Origin: Gammaproteobacteria bacterium
GTDB lineage: Bacteria; Pseudomonadota; Gammaproteobacteria; Pseudomonadales; Azotimanducaceae
Length of the DNA stretch: 64,000 nucleotides
Direction of reading: 5' to 3'
Assembly: GCA_026708185.1 (NCBI GenBank)
Contig: JAPOVK010000015.1
Location: 62,001 to 126,000, forward strand
A model generated the notes under the pieces. The model saw only the letters and a list, made by a program, of their open reading frames with translations. It had not been told where the DNA came from and ran no database searches. Shown here one piece after another: positions 8,482 through 18,050 of this stretch (position 1 is its first letter; every line of letters starts with the position of its first letter). Position numbers and translations under genes: made by a program.

Positions 8482-8486
8482 AGCAG

Positions 8487-8927
8487 GTGCGCATCCCGGA
8501 GTTCATGTTCCCGATCATCAACCGGGTGATGAAGCTGCTCCTCGCATCGCCCGCGCACGGTTTGTTCAGCGGCAGCGTCATGACGATCTACTTCACGGGA
8601 CGCAAGACGGGCCGAGCCCGGTCGACGCCGGTGCGTTACATGCGCAAAGACAGGACGGTAACCTGCCTCACGGGGCGGCAGACCCGTTGGTGGCAGAACT
8701 TTCTCTCGCCGGCGGAAGTGCGGTTGCAGATCGCCGGGCGGCGCGTCGCGGCGGTGGCGCACTCGGCACCCGACGACACGGCGCGCATCGAGGCGGCACT
8801 CAAGGAAACGCTCGACCGCTTTCCGGGAGACGCCCCGTACCATGGCTTGAGGCGGTCGCCGACGCCGGAGGCTTTCGCGGCGGCGGTTGCCAACGACGTC
8901 ATCGTGACGTTCACGCTCAGAGACTGA
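8487..8927 (+). CDS. Nitroreductase/deazaflavin-dependent oxidoreductase family protein (PF04075-like)
   Basis: 146 residues resembling the small split-barrel family of F420H2-dependent quinone/nitro reductases: TIYFTGRKTGRARSTPVRYM is the family core strand pair, followed by WWQNFLSPAEVRLQIAGR. It starts at GTG 8487, five bp after pntB; ATG 8505 is an alternative. Whether the cofactor is F420 or a flavin cannot be told from sequence. It is followed by a nitroreductase with a 2-bp gap, so the two are probably co-transcribed. Confidence 0.75.
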   Translation: MRIPEFMFPIINRVMKLLLASPAHGLFSGSVMTIYFTGRKTGRARSTPVRYMRKDRTVTCLTGRQTRWWQNFLSPAEVRLQIAGRRVAAVAHSAPDDTARIEAALKETLDRFPGDAPYHGLRRSPTPEAFAAAVANDVIVTFTLRD

Positions 8928-8929
8928 CA

Positions 8930-9598
8930 ATGGACCTCTACGACGTCATGCGCACCACCTTTGCCGCGCGCGACTTCACCGCCGAGCCGGTTCCCGACGA
9001 TGTGCTCGCGCGGATCCTCGACAACGCGCGTTTCGCGCCGAGCGGCGGCAATCGCCAAGGGTGGCATGTGATCGTGGTGCGCGACCCAGCCAAACGTGCG
9101 GCTCTCGGCCCCTTGATCGAACCTACGTATCGACGCTACCTCGCCGAAGTCAAGGCCGGCGCGAACCCTTGGAACACCATCGCGCCGGCGGACCTCGACG
9201 ACTCGGCGGTGGACGCGGTCACGATTCCGGACGGCTTCATCGAACGGTTGGTGCATGCGCCGACGCTGCTCCTCGTGACCGTTGATCTCGCCGTCGTGGC
9301 AGCGATGGACCAGCACCTGCCGCGCATCGGCGTCGTGCCCGGCGCTTCGATCTATCCGTTCGTCTGGAACATCCTGCTCGCGGCGCGCAACGAGGGTTAC
9401 GGTGGCACGCTCACGACGTTTCTCGCCGCGGAGGAAGCGCAAGTCAAGCCGTTGTTCGCTATCCCCGACAGCCACGCGGTGGCGGCGATGCTGCCGCTTG
9501 GCCGACCGGTCAAGCAGTTGACGCGGTTGCGCCGCAAGCCCGTGGCGGCGTTTGCCACGGTCGACGCCTTCTCCGGCCCCGGGTTCGGCGTTGCCTGA
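8930..9598 (+). CDS. Nitroreductase-family flavoprotein
   Basis: 222 residues with the nitroreductase fold: an N-terminal FMN-phosphate segment (RTTFAARDFT), ARFAPSGGNRQGWHVIVV, and the C-terminal SIYPFVWNILLAARNEGYGGTLTTF helix and strand that contact flavin. These are FMN enzymes that reduce nitro compounds, quinones or enones with NAD(P)H. The ATG at 8930 lies 2 bp after the preceding stop. The KTSC gene downstream may overlap its last codons. Substrate not assignable. Confidence 0.88.
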   Translation: MDLYDVMRTTFAARDFTAEPVPDDVLARILDNARFAPSGGNRQGWHVIVVRDPAKRAALGPLIEPTYRRYLAEVKAGANPWNTIAPADLDDSAVDAVTIPDGFIERLVHAPTLLLVTVDLAVVAAMDQHLPRIGVVPGASIYPFVWNILLAARNEGYGGTLTTFLAAEEAQVKPLFAIPDSHAVAAMLPLGRPVKQLTRLRRKPVAAFATVDAFSGPGFGVA

Positions 9599-9905
9599 TT
9601 CGCTGCCACGGATCCAGCGGATCCAGTCGTCGAGCGTGGACGCGATCGGCTACGACCCGGAAGGCGGCAGACTCTACGTGCGCTTCATCGGCTCGGGGCA
9701 CGCCTACGTGTACCGCGGCGTCCCCGACGCTGTCTATCAGTCCTTGATGGGCGCCGAGTCCAAGGGACGGTTCGTCAACGAGAGAATCAAGGGCGCATAC
9801 GAGACGCGACCGCTTCGCGGTCGCCCCGAGAATTCGCTGCGCGAATTCTCCCGACGGCGAGGCGGCGCCGACCGCCAGGCAACAAGACACGGTTTTGTTA
9901 CATGA
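9591..9905 (+). CDS. KTSC-domain protein
   Basis: About 104 residues from TTG 9591; ATG 9552 is a possible but less likely start deep in the nitroreductase gene. Residues 10-70 match the KTSC domain (IQSSSVDAIGYDPEGGRLYVRF, YVYRGVPDAVYQSLMGAES, GRFVNERIKGAY), a small domain of unknown function often fused or linked to nucleic-acid enzymes. The last 30 codons run through two strong hairpins (9806-9824 and 9828-9850) and are not part of the domain, so the true functional end may be earlier. Confidence 0.75.
   Translation: MPDSLPRIQRIQSSSVDAIGYDPEGGRLYVRFIGSGHAYVYRGVPDAVYQSLMGAESKGRFVNERIKGAYETRPLRGRPENSLREFSRRRGGADRQATRHGFVT
9806..9850. repeat. Two adjacent perfect hairpins
   Basis: GCGACCGC-TTC-GCGGTCGC at 9806-9824 is followed three bases later by GAGAATTCGC-TGC-GCGAATTCTC at 9828-9850. 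Both inverted repeats are perfect (8 and 10 bp). They lie in the reading frame after the KTSC domain and lack a T-tract, so a Rho-independent terminator is not the obvious reading. A regulatory or REP-like role is possible. Confidence 0.75.
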
Positions 9906-9929
9906 AAGTACCGGCGCCTCTGAGCGCGG

Positions 9930-10496
<567 letters not shown>

Positions 10497-10521
10497 CGGA
10501 CGGCGCGGCACTTCGTACGCC

Positions 10522-11700
10522 TTAGATGGCGCCGGCGGCACGCAGGGCGTCGATGTCGGCGCTCTTGTAGCCGTACTCGGCCAGCACCTCCTCGGTGTGT
10601 TCGCCGAGTTCCGGGGTGGGCGTGCGGATCGAAAACTCAGCGCCCGACATCTTGATCGGCTGGGCGACCAGTTCGATATCGCCCAGTACAGGGTGCTTGG
10701 CGGGGGCCGCCATTCCGAGATGCTTGACTTGGGGATCGGCGAAAACCTCGTCGATGGCGTAGATGTAGCCTGCAGGCACGCTGGCGTCGTTGAACGCCTC
10801 GATCCATCCCCGGCTGGTGCGCGTCCGCGTGATGGCCTCGATCTCGGCGTTCATGGCATCGCGATTGACGGACCGCCTGGCCGGCGTGGCGTAACGCGGG
10901 TCGGTGAGCCAGTCCTCGCGCCCCATGACGGTACAGAACCTCTTGTAGATGGCGTCGCCCGTCGCGGCGATATTGATGTGGCCGTCCTTAGTGGCGAACA
11001 CTCCGGTCGGGATTCCGGTGGGATGGTTGTTGCCAGCTTGTGGCGGCACCTCGTTATCGAGCAGCCAGCGCTCGGCCTGGAAGTCGAGCATGGTCACCTG
11101 AGCTTCGAGCAGGGATGTGCGAATCCACTGGCCTTCGCCCGTTTGCGTGCGACCGAGCAGCGCCGTCATCACGCCAAGTGCCGCGAACAGGCCTGCGGAA
11201 AGGTCGGCGACCGGGATGCCGGCGCGCACGGGCCCCTGGCCCGGCAGACCCGTGATCGACATCAACCCGCCCATGCCTTGGGCGACCTGGTCGAAACCGG
11301 GCAGGTTGCCGTAGGGGCCGTCCTGCCCGAAGCCGGAGATGCTGGCGTAGACGATGGCGGGGTTGATCGCACGAACGGTTTCGTAGTCGACGCCCAGTCG
11401 ATGTTTCACCTCCGGACGGTAGTTCTCGACGATGACGTCCGCCGCCTCCGCGAGCTTGAGGAAGGCCGTGCGCCCTGCCTCCGCCTTCAGGTTCAGCGTG
11501 ATGCTGCGCTTGTTGCGATGCAGGTTCTGGAAATCGGGGCCGTGTCGAGCATCGCCCATCTGGCCGCCACCGCGGCCCGGCTGTTCGATCTTGATGACAT
11601 CGGCGCCCCAATCCGCGAGTTGCCGGACGCACGTCGGTCCGGCACGGACGCGTGTGAGGTCAAGGACCTTGATGTGGGCGAGCGGCAGCGGTTTCGGCAT
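10522..11700 (-). CDS. CoA-transferase family III (CaiB/BaiF)
   Basis: 392 residues with the class III CoA-transferase fold that moves CoA between acyl-CoA and a free acid through an aspartyl anhydride. Seen: IKVLDLTRVRAGPTCVRQLADWGADVIKIE, the RNKRSITLNLK segment, VENYRPEV, and the catalytic Asp region GFDQVAQGMGGLMSITG. Start ATG 11700 (MPKPLPLAHIKVLD) matches the family; a longer frame to 11805 would run into the divergent DUF35 gene's leader. It is divergent to the DUF35/thiolase pair, which also uses acyl-CoA, suggesting a common catabolic pathway. Confidence 0.92.
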   Translation of the reverse strand: MPKPLPLAHIKVLDLTRVRAGPTCVRQLADWGADVIKIEQPGRGGGQMGDARHGPDFQNLHRNKRSITLNLKAEAGRTAFLKLAEAADVIVENYRPEVKHRLGVDYETVRAINPAIVYASISGFGQDGPYGNLPGFDQVAQGMGGLMSITGLPGQGPVRAGIPVADLSAGLFAALGVMTALLGRTQTGEGQWIRTSLLEAQVTMLDFQAERWLLDNEVPPQAGNNHPTGIPTGVFATKDGHINIAATGDAIYKRFCTVMGREDWLTDPRYATPARRSVNRDAMNAEIEAITRTRTSRGWIEAFNDASVPAGYIYAIDEVFADPQVKHLGMAAPAKHPVLGDIELVAQPIKMSGAEFSIRTPTPELGEHTEEVLAEYGYKSADIDALRAAGAI

Positions 11701-11794
11701 CGGTCGGTCCAGCGGAGCGCGCAAACGCGAGCTTATGGTGGTTGACTGCACATGGGCAAACGGCCATGCTCGGCAGCTCGCTGGAGGGGAATCC

Positions 11795-12211
11795 ATGTCC
11801 GACAAGCCTTTGCCCGCCGTCCCCTATCTCAAGATCCCGGACGACGGCGAGCCGTTCATCGAGGGGCACCGCTGCTCTAGCTGCGGGGCGACCTTCCTAG
11901 GTGTGCGTGACAACTGCTCGAAGTGTGGCGCGCGGGACGGCATGAAGCCAGTCCGGTTGTCCAACCAGGGCGAGCTGTATTCGTACTGCATCGTGCACCG
12001 CTCGTTCCCCGGGATCGAGGTTCCTTACGTGTCGGCCATCGTCGATCTCGACGGTGGCGGCACGGTCAAGGGCAACCTCATCAACGTCGAACCGGACCCA
12101 TCGAAGATCGATTTCGGCATGCCCGTCGAGGTCGTCTACGACGATGCCCTCGGGCGCAAGGACAGCGACGGCAATTCCTACCTTTCCTACTTCTTCCAAC
12201 CACGCACCTAG
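11795..12211 (+). CDS. Zn-ribbon/OB-fold protein (DUF35), thiolase partner
   Basis: 138 residues. A rubredoxin-like zinc ribbon is formed by C-S-S-C (CSSCGATF) and C-S-K-C about 15 residues later; an OB-fold follows (GELYSYCIVHRSFPG, VPYVSAIVDLDGGGTVKGNL). DUF35 proteins bind acyl-CoA and pair with SCP-2-type thiolases or aldolases, as ChsH2 does with Ltp2. The start has a strong GGAGGGG site. The thiolase begins 10 bp downstream, so the two very likely form a complex. Confidence 0.92.
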   Translation: MSDKPLPAVPYLKIPDDGEPFIEGHRCSSCGATFLGVRDNCSKCGARDGMKPVRLSNQGELYSYCIVHRSFPGIEVPYVSAIVDLDGGGTVKGNLINVEPDPSKIDFGMPVEVVYDDALGRKDSDGNSYLSYFFQPRT

Positions 12212-12221
12212 GAGCTCAGCC

Positions 12222-13367
12222 ATGACGGACGCATACGTAGTCGGCGTAGACATGATCAAATTCGGGCGGTTCCCGGAAAAGACCGTCCCGCAACTCGGGG
12301 CCGAAGCTGCGCTCTTGGCGCTTGACGACTGCGGCCTCAAGATCCAGGACATGCAGGCGCTGTACTGCGGGAATCTCGGCCAGGCCAGCGGCATGGTGGG
12401 CCAGCGCTTGCTTCAGGAGATCGGCCAGACGGGTATCCCCGTGGTGAATGTCTCCAATGCCTGCGCAACGGGTGCCACGGCGTTCCGGGAAGCGTGGACG
12501 TCTGTGAAGGCCGAGCTCTACGACCTGGTGCTCGCCGTCGGCGTCGAGCAGATGGGCCGGGGTCTCTTGGGCGGTGGCGGCGGCGGCCGCGGCATCTCCA
12601 AGGAGGGCCTCCTCGGCTCCGGTACGATGCCGTCGGTGTTCGCCGAAGCCGGCATGGAGCACAGCCGCAACCACGGCACGACGTTCGAACAGTTCGCCAA
12701 GGTGTCGGTGAAGAACCACCACCACTCGACCATGAACGCGAAGGCGATGTACCAGATCGAGACGCCGCTCGACGTGGTGATGAACGCCGAGATGATCTCC
12801 TACCCGAACACCAAGCTCATGTGCTCGGTGAACGTGGACGGCTCGGCAGCCGCGGTCATCGCGTCCGAGAAGAAGGCGCGCGAGCTCGGCCTGATGGACC
12901 GCGCCGTCAAGGTCCGCGCCTCGGTCCTGACGTCGGACCCCTGGCAGGAGCGCGACCTCGTGATGCCGGACGTCAACACCTGCACCCGCAAGGCGGCTGC
13001 TGCGGCCTACGACATGGCGGGGTTGGGCCCGGACGACATCGACCTGATCGAACTGCACGACTGCTTCGCGACGGCGGAGATCCTGCACTACGAGAACCTC
13101 GGGTTGTGCAAGGACGGGGACGCCGGGCGACTGATCGACGACGGCGACGTGGAGTTGGGCGGTCGCATTCCGGTAAACGTCTCCGGCGGCCTGCTGTCCA
13201 AGGGCCATCCGCTCGGCGCGACCGGCATCGCCAACATCTACGAGGTGTCGACGCACCTGCGCGGCGAAGCCGGCAAGCGGCAGGTTGATGGCGCGCGCAT
13301 CGGGCTGACACACGTGATCGGATTGGGCAGCGCTTGCGGGATTCACATCCTGGAAAAGGCGGCATAG
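12222..13367 (+). CDS. Thiolase-family protein (SCP-x/lipid-transfer type)
   Basis: 381 residues with a thiolase fold: nucleophilic Cys in NVSNACATGATAF, the HDCFATAEIL segment, and NVSGGLLSKGHPLGATG with the catalytic His. These non-canonical thiolases, coupled to DUF35 proteins, catalyse thiolytic or retro-aldol cleavage of CoA esters. A glycine run (GLLGGGGGGRGISKEG, about residues 113-128) is a flexible insertion. With the divergent CoA-transferase it suggests breakdown of a branched or cyclic acid. The substrate is not deducible. Confidence 0.9.
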   Translation: MTDAYVVGVDMIKFGRFPEKTVPQLGAEAALLALDDCGLKIQDMQALYCGNLGQASGMVGQRLLQEIGQTGIPVVNVSNACATGATAFREAWTSVKAELYDLVLAVGVEQMGRGLLGGGGGGRGISKEGLLGSGTMPSVFAEAGMEHSRNHGTTFEQFAKVSVKNHHHSTMNAKAMYQIETPLDVVMNAEMISYPNTKLMCSVNVDGSAAAVIASEKKARELGLMDRAVKVRASVLTSDPWQERDLVMPDVNTCTRKAAAAAYDMAGLGPDDIDLIELHDCFATAEILHYENLGLCKDGDAGRLIDDGDVELGGRIPVNVSGGLLSKGHPLGATGIANIYEVSTHLRGEAGKRQVDGARIGLTHVIGLGSACGIHILEKAA

Positions 13368-13377
13368 CCGTCCGAGT

Positions 13378-13410
13378 GACGGTGGGGCGTCTGCCCCGCC
13401 GTCCTCTTCG
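13378..13410 (+). terminator. Probable terminator after the thiolase gene
   Basis: GACGGTGGGGC (13378-13388) pairs with GCCCCGCCGTC (13393-13403) with one G-T wobble and a four-base loop, followed by CTCTTC. The T-tract is poor, so termination is likely but not certain. It lies 11 bp after the thiolase stop and before the phosphodiesterase gene. Confidence 0.5.
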
Positions 13411-13432
13411 CCCGTAGCCGAGCGCCGACGCC

Positions 13433-13915
13433 ATGGCCAACGTGATCGGCGTGGTCAGCGACACGCACAACAACCTGGCCAACGTGCGCGAGATCGTCGC
13501 CCTGTTCAATGCGGCGGGCGTTTCGAAGGTCGTCCACACCGGCGACATCACGCGGGCCAAGACGCTCGACGTGATGGCCGGCCTCGAGATGCCCCTGTAT
13601 GGCGTTTTCGGGAACAACGATGTCGAGCGCGACGACCTGAATGCGGCGGCGGACGCACACGGATTCGTGCTCAGCGATCCGCCGTTGCGACTCGAATGGC
13701 ACGGGCGGCGGATCGTCGTCGTCCACGACCCGCGCGACCTGGCACTGGCGGGCGAGCACCTCGCCTTGCACGGGCATACGCACATGTTCCGCTGCGAGTG
13801 GGCCTCGGATACGCTCGTGTTCAACCCCGGCGAGTGCGCCGGACATATGAAAGGCTACAACGCCGTTGGTGTCGTGGATCTCGATGCGATGGCGGCATCG
13901 AGGCTTAAGTTCTGA
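13433..13915 (+). CDS. YfcE/MJ0936-family metallophosphoesterase
   Basis: 160 residues with the compact calcineurin-like phosphodiesterase core. Metal ligands are visible as SDTHNN, HTGDITRAKT, VFGNNDVE, the HD of VVVHDPRD, and the closing LHGHTHMFR. Enzymes of this family hydrolyse phosphodiesters with two divalent metals. ATG 13433 follows a terminator-like hairpin. It stands alone upstream of rmlB with no obvious functional link. Confidence 0.9.
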   Translation: MANVIGVVSDTHNNLANVREIVALFNAAGVSKVVHTGDITRAKTLDVMAGLEMPLYGVFGNNDVERDDLNAAADAHGFVLSDPPLRLEWHGRRIVVVHDPRDLALAGEHLALHGHTHMFRCEWASDTLVFNPGECAGHMKGYNAVGVVDLDAMAASRLKF

Positions 13916-13977
13916 CGGCACCTCCTAGCCCGGCGCACGATAGAATCGATCCTTCGCGTCGCTTTCTCCGTTAGTAC

Positions 13978-15018
13978 ATGTCTACAGTTCTGGTAACCGG
14001 CGGTGCCGGATTCATCGGCTCCAACTTCGTGCGCTATTGGCTGCGCAACCATCCTGACGACCGGGTCGTCAATTACGACCTGCTGACCTACGCCGCCAAC
14101 CTGGCGAACTTGGCCGACGTGGCGGCGGCGGAGGCCGACCGGTACGTGTTCGTGCGCGGCGACATCGGCGACTACGACCTGGCGCTCAAGACCCTCAGGG
14201 AGTACGGGGTCGACATCGTCGTCAACTTTGCTGCCGAATCTCACAACAGCCGCGCCGTCATTCACCCGGATGCCTTCTTCAAGACCAACGTGGTGGGCAC
14301 CGTGCAACTGATGCGTGCGGCTTTGGATGCCCGGGTGGATCGCTTCCACCATGTGTCGACGTGCGAGGTCTACGGCGACCTGCCGCTCGACTCCGCGGCG
14401 CGATTCACCGAGTCGTCGCCGCTGGTGCCGAAGACGCCATACAACGCGTCCAAGGCAGCGGCAGATCTGGCGGTGGGCGCCTTCCAACTCACCTACGACC
14501 TGCCGGCGACGATCTCGAACTGCGCCAACAACTACGGGCCTTACCAGTTTCCCGAAAAAGTGATTCCTCACTTCGTGGTCAGCGTCCTGCAGAACAAGCC
14601 GATGACGCTCTACCGCAGCAGTCGCAACAGGCGCGAGTGGCTCCACGTGGATGACCACTGCCGCGCCATCGACGCGATCCTCAAGCGCGGCCGACTGGCC
14701 GAGACGTACAATGTTGGCAGTGGCCTCGAGGTCGACGTCGAAGGCATAGCCGATCGGATCATCACCCACTTGGGCGTCGACGATTCGTTCAAGACCTACG
14801 TGGCGGATCGGCCGAGCCATGATCGACGCTACCTGCTCGACTCCGACAAGCTTTGCAGCGAGCTCGGTTGGCACCCGGAGGTCGACTTCGACGACGGTTT
14901 CCGACGCACCGTGGACTGGTACCGGGCGAATCCGGCTTGGTGGCAGCCGCTGCTCGACCGTGTACAGATCGACGAGTCCCGATGGCAGGACAAAGTGGCC
15001 GGGGGCGGGGCACCCTGA
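13978..15018 (+). CDS. rmlB: dTDP-glucose 4,6-dehydratase
   Basis: 346 residues of the extended SDR fold: NAD-binding VTGGAGFIGSNFVRYWLR at the N-terminus, the substrate region with FAAESHNSRAVIHP, catalytic YNASK about residues 159-163, and NNYGPYQFPEKVIPHFV. It performs the second step of dTDP-L-rhamnose synthesis. The usual E-S-H-V-D-R motif reads E-S-H-N-S-R here. The other rml genes (D, C, A) are 23 kb away on the opposite strand, separated by the polysaccharide island, so this copy may serve the same pathway from a different transcript. A TAGAAT box lies 32 bp upstream. Confidence 0.92.
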   Translation: MSTVLVTGGAGFIGSNFVRYWLRNHPDDRVVNYDLLTYAANLANLADVAAAEADRYVFVRGDIGDYDLALKTLREYGVDIVVNFAAESHNSRAVIHPDAFFKTNVVGTVQLMRAALDARVDRFHHVSTCEVYGDLPLDSAARFTESSPLVPKTPYNASKAAADLAVGAFQLTYDLPATISNCANNYGPYQFPEKVIPHFVVSVLQNKPMTLYRSSRNRREWLHVDDHCRAIDAILKRGRLAETYNVGSGLEVDVEGIADRIITHLGVDDSFKTYVADRPSHDRRYLLDSDKLCSELGWHPEVDFDDGFRRTVDWYRANPAWWQPLLDRVQIDESRWQDKVAGGGAP

Positions 15019-15069
15019 CGCCGGCGACGCCCGGCGCTGGCGTTGTCCGAGGGCGATTCCGTTAGCGAC

Positions 15070-15885
15070 TCAAGTGCGGTCGGATGCGCGCAGCCGGGCC
15101 TCGAGCTCCGCGACTCGCGCTTCGGCTCGCTGGCGTGCGCGCGCCTCCGCCTCAAGTGTTCGTGCCGTTACCGCTCGAGCGCGTTCGGCGGCTGCACGTT
15201 CGCGTTCGGCGGCCTCCCCCCGATCCATGGACTCGTCGTAGGTCAGCAGATCGACGCCGGCGACCGGGTCGAACCAGCGCAGGCGACTGTCCTCGATGTG
15301 CGCCACTAGGCCGGTGACGGCGCTCGGCGTGCCCGGCCGGCCATCGGGGAGTTCCACGGGCGGGATTCCCCGGTAGGTGCCGTCGCGCAAGCACAGACCC
15401 ATTAGCGCGGCTGGCCGGCCGCTGCCGGGCGGGTCGAAGAGAAAGTACTCGCGCACGCCGAGCGACGCGTAGACGTCGCGCTTCGCCGTATGGTCGCGCG
15501 TGCGCGTGCTTTCCGACGCGATCTCCAGGACGAACCGGATGTCGGCATCGGGCTCGCGCCACAGCACGTAGGACCTGCGGTCCTCGCGGTCGGGTACGCC
15601 GAACACCACGAACACGTCGGGCGCCACGGAGGCGCGAACGGGCTGGCCGCGGCGGTCGCGGCCCACGTAGTAGACGAACAGGTCGCTGTCCACGGCGACT
15701 CGGTCGCGCAGGGGCCGGAGGTGGCGGCGGATGGCGTCCCGCGAGTAGCCGAGCGGACCTTCCTGGGCGCGGACGTCAGGCATCGGCTGGTCGTCGGTAC
15801 AGGGCAGGCTGTGCTCGTCGTGGGCGAGGATGGCGTCGAGCGCCGGGCAGGGCGGCGGCGAGTAGGCGAGGGCAAGTTCGGCCAT
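15070..15885 (-). CDS. Uma2-family (DUF820) protein, copy A
   Basis: 271 residues. The first 190 match the Uma2 PD-(D/E)XK-like domain: SVAPDVFVVFGVPD (Asp), IRFVLEIASEST (Glu), AKRDVYASLGVREYFLFDPPG (Lys). The last 75 residues (RGEAAERERAAAERARA onward) are an Ala/Arg/Glu-rich coiled coil. Start ATG 15885 has GGAGACTCCC in front, the same leader as copy B. Copy B at 19289-20071 and its 200-bp upstream region are clearly homologous, so the pair arose by segmental duplication. The cellular role of the family is not established. Confidence 0.85.
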   Translation of the reverse strand: MAELALAYSPPPCPALDAILAHDEHSLPCTDDQPMPDVRAQEGPLGYSRDAIRRHLRPLRDRVAVDSDLFVYYVGRDRRGQPVRASVAPDVFVVFGVPDREDRRSYVLWREPDADIRFVLEIASESTRTRDHTAKRDVYASLGVREYFLFDPPGSGRPAALMGLCLRDGTYRGIPPVELPDGRPGTPSAVTGLVAHIEDSRLRWFDPVAGVDLLTYDESMDRGEAAERERAAAERARAVTARTLEAEARARQRAEARVAELEARLRASDRT

Positions 15886-16085
15886 GGGAGTCTCCGTAGG
15901 TGCCGGCCGGGGCCGTCCCGGAACGTACCACAGCGTCGGGGGCGCGCCCAATCCGCGGGAGGCGTCCTGTGGCGGATGTGCGGTCCATGGATTGGCATGT
16001 CGGCGACGGTGATCACATGCTGGCTCCCGGCGGTCGCCGTTGAGAATGGCCGATGTCTCGGATCGGTGTAGGAGATCTGCCCGGG
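15886..16085. repeat. Duplicated upstream region, copy A
   Basis: This non-coding stretch aligns with 20072-20275: shared blocks include ACCACAGCG, GGCGTCCTGTGGCGGATGTG, GTCCATGG, and GATGTCTCGGATCGGTGTAGGA against GGTGTCTCGGGTTGGTGTAGGA. It is the duplicated leader of the two Uma2 genes. Confidence 0.75.
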
Positions 16086-16133
16086 ACCTCCGAACAGGCT
16101 GCGGCGAAATGGAGTCCGAAGCCGACTTTGCGG

Positions 16134-16139
16134 TATAGT
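16134..16139 (+). promoter_or_regulatory. Possible -10 element for glyS
   Basis: TATAGT stands 35 bp before the glyS ATG in the context GCGGTATAGTGCGCCGCC, a common pattern for housekeeping promoters in GC-rich proteobacteria. No good -35 box is visible at the right distance. Confidence 0.35.
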
Positions 16140-16173
16140 GCGCCGCCTTCACGCCCCCGGCCCCAAGACCCCG

Positions 16174-17532
16174 ATGCCCGCCCGTTCCATGGAAGAGTTG
16201 GTTGCGCTCTGCAAGCGTCGCGGCTTCGTCTTCCAGGCCGGCGAGATCTACGGCGGCCTTCAAGGCATCTACGACTACGGCCCGTTAGGCGTCGAGCTCA
16301 AAAACAACCTGAAGGCTGCGTGGTGGCGGTCCATGGTCTACGAGCGGGACGATGTCGAAGGGCTCGACTCCGCGATCCTCACCAACCCCAAGGTTCTGCG
16401 GTATTCCGGGCACGAAGAAACCTTCGCGGATCCCTTGGTGGATTGTCGCAGCTGCAAATCGCGGTGGCGGGCGGACCACCTGAACGGCGCTGGCTGTCCA
16501 CGCTGCGGGTCGCGGGATCTGACCGAACCGCGACCCTTCAACCTCATGTTCAAGACCAACGTCGGTCCTGTAGAGGATGGCTCGTCGTTCGCCTATCTGC
16601 GGCCGGAGACCGCACAGTCCATCTTCACGAACTTCAAGAATGTCCTCGATGCGACCTCGCGCAGACTGCCGTTCGGCATCGCGCAGATCGGCAAGGCGTT
16701 CCGCAACGAGATCACGCCGCGCAACTTCGTGTTCCGCATGCGCGAGTTCGAGCAGATGGAGCTCGAGTTCTTCGTCGCACCAGGCGAGGACGAGCAATGG
16801 CACGAGCGCTGGGTGGACGAGCGGCTGCGCTGGTGGCAGGAGCAGGGAATCAATGGTAACAACCTCGAGTTGTTCCACGTGCCGGGTGAGGAACTCGCCC
16901 ACTATTCGAAGGCCACAGTGGACGTGATGTACCGCTTCCCCCACGGCGTCGAGGAACTCGAGGGCATCGCCAACCGCACGGATTTCGACCTCGGTTCGCA
17001 CACCAAGGGCCAGGACGACCTGGACATCTCGGCGACGGTCATCAGTAACGACGACGCCAACGCGCGATTGGCGGTCCAGGACCAAGTCGCCAAGCGCTGG
17101 ACCGTGCCTTACGTGATCGAACCGTCCGCCGGCGTCGACCGGGGCGTTCTAGCGGTGATCAACGAGGCATACGAGGTCGAACGGCTGCCGAGCGGGAACG
17201 AGCGGACGGTGCTGTCCCTTAAGCCTCACTTGGCGCCCATCAAGGCCGCCGTGCTGCCGCTCAAACGCAACCACGAGGGCCTCGTGGAGAAGGCCCGCGC
17301 GGTCAAACGGATGCTGATGAAGCTCGGGCTCGGCCGGATCGTGTTCGAGAACACCGGCAACGTCGGCAAGGGCTACCGGCGCAATGACGAGACCGGGACG
17401 CCGTTCTGCATCACGGTGGACTTCGAGACGCTGGACGACGACACGGTGACGGTTCGGGACCGTGACACGATGGCGCAGGACCGCATCGCCATCGGGGCAC
17501 TCGGCGACTGCTTGAAGGAGCGCTTGGCATGA
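16174..17532 (+). CDS. glyS: Glycyl-tRNA synthetase, single-chain dimeric type
   Basis: 452 residues of the class II enzyme that charges tRNA-Gly. Seen: [19 protein letters not shown], a zinc-ribbon-like CRSC...CPRC insertion ([16 protein letters not shown]), motif 2 around [25 protein letters not shown], motif 3 near [12 protein letters not shown], and a C-terminal anticodon-binding domain ([11 protein letters not shown]). This is the homodimer type, not the heterotetramer GlyQ/GlyS common in gammaproteobacteria. ATG 16174 is used; ATG 16189 (MEELVALCK) also fits. The next gene overlaps by ATGA. Confidence 0.95.
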   Translation: MPARSMEELVALCKRRGFVFQAGEIYGGLQGIYDYGPLGVELKNNLKAAWWRSMVYERDDVEGLDSAILTNPKVLRYSGHEETFADPLVDCRSCKSRWRADHLNGAGCPRCGSRDLTEPRPFNLMFKTNVGPVEDGSSFAYLRPETAQSIFTNFKNVLDATSRRLPFGIAQIGKAFRNEITPRNFVFRMREFEQMELEFFVAPGEDEQWHERWVDERLRWWQEQGINGNNLELFHVPGEELAHYSKATVDVMYRFPHGVEELEGIANRTDFDLGSHTKGQDDLDISATVISNDDANARLAVQDQVAKRWTVPYVIEPSAGVDRGVLAVINEAYEVERLPSGNERTVLSLKPHLAPIKAAVLPLKRNHEGLVEKARAVKRMLMKLGLGRIVFENTGNVGKGYRRNDETGTPFCITVDFETLDDDTVTVRDRDTMAQDRIAIGALGDCLKERLA

Positions 17533-18050
17533 CCCGTGCTGTGATTTCGGCAGTCGGCAAGGACCGGCCCGGCATCGTCAGCGAGATCTCGGCTCTCGTG
17601 CACGACCTCAACCTGTCCATCGAGGACAGCCGCATGACTGTACTCGGCGGCGAGTTCGCCATGCTGGTCTCGGTCGCGGGCGGCGCTTTGCCGCTACAGC
17701 GACTTGAAACCAAGCTCGGCAAGTTGGCGGAACGCATGGAGCTGGCATTCCTGTTCAGGCGCACGCAGGGACGTGAGAACGTTGAAGGCCGCGTGCCCTA
17801 TACAGTCAGCGTGACCGCGATGGATCACCCGGGAATCGTGCATCGCGTTGCGGAGTTCTTCTCTTCGCAGGGTATCAACATCTACAACTTGGACACGGTC
17901 ACGGAGCGAGCCGCGCATACCGGAACGCCGATCTTCTCGTTGGTCATGGAAGTGGAAGTGCCGCCGGAAGTCAGGATTGTCGAGCTGCGGGACAGCTTCT
18001 TCTACTTCTGCGACGACCACGACTTGGACGGCGAGCTTCGACCGTCCTAG
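17529..18050 (+). CDS. Tandem ACT-domain protein, GcvR-like
   Basis: 173 residues comprising two ACT domains: the first starts [22 protein letters not shown], the second [31 protein letters not shown]. This is the layout of the glycine-cleavage-system repressor GcvR. ACT domains bind amino acids, and the (D/H)xPGIV motifs are the ligand sites. Its ATGA overlap with glyS implies co-translation, so a glycine-sensing role is an attractive inference. No gcv genes are in the window. Confidence 0.85.
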   Translation: MTRAVISAVGKDRPGIVSEISALVHDLNLSIEDSRMTVLGGEFAMLVSVAGGALPLQRLETKLGKLAERMELAFLFRRTQGRENVEGRVPYTVSVTAMDHPGIVHRVAEFFSSQGINIYNLDTVTERAAHTGTPIFSLVMEVEVPPEVRIVELRDSFFYFCDDHDLDGELRPS

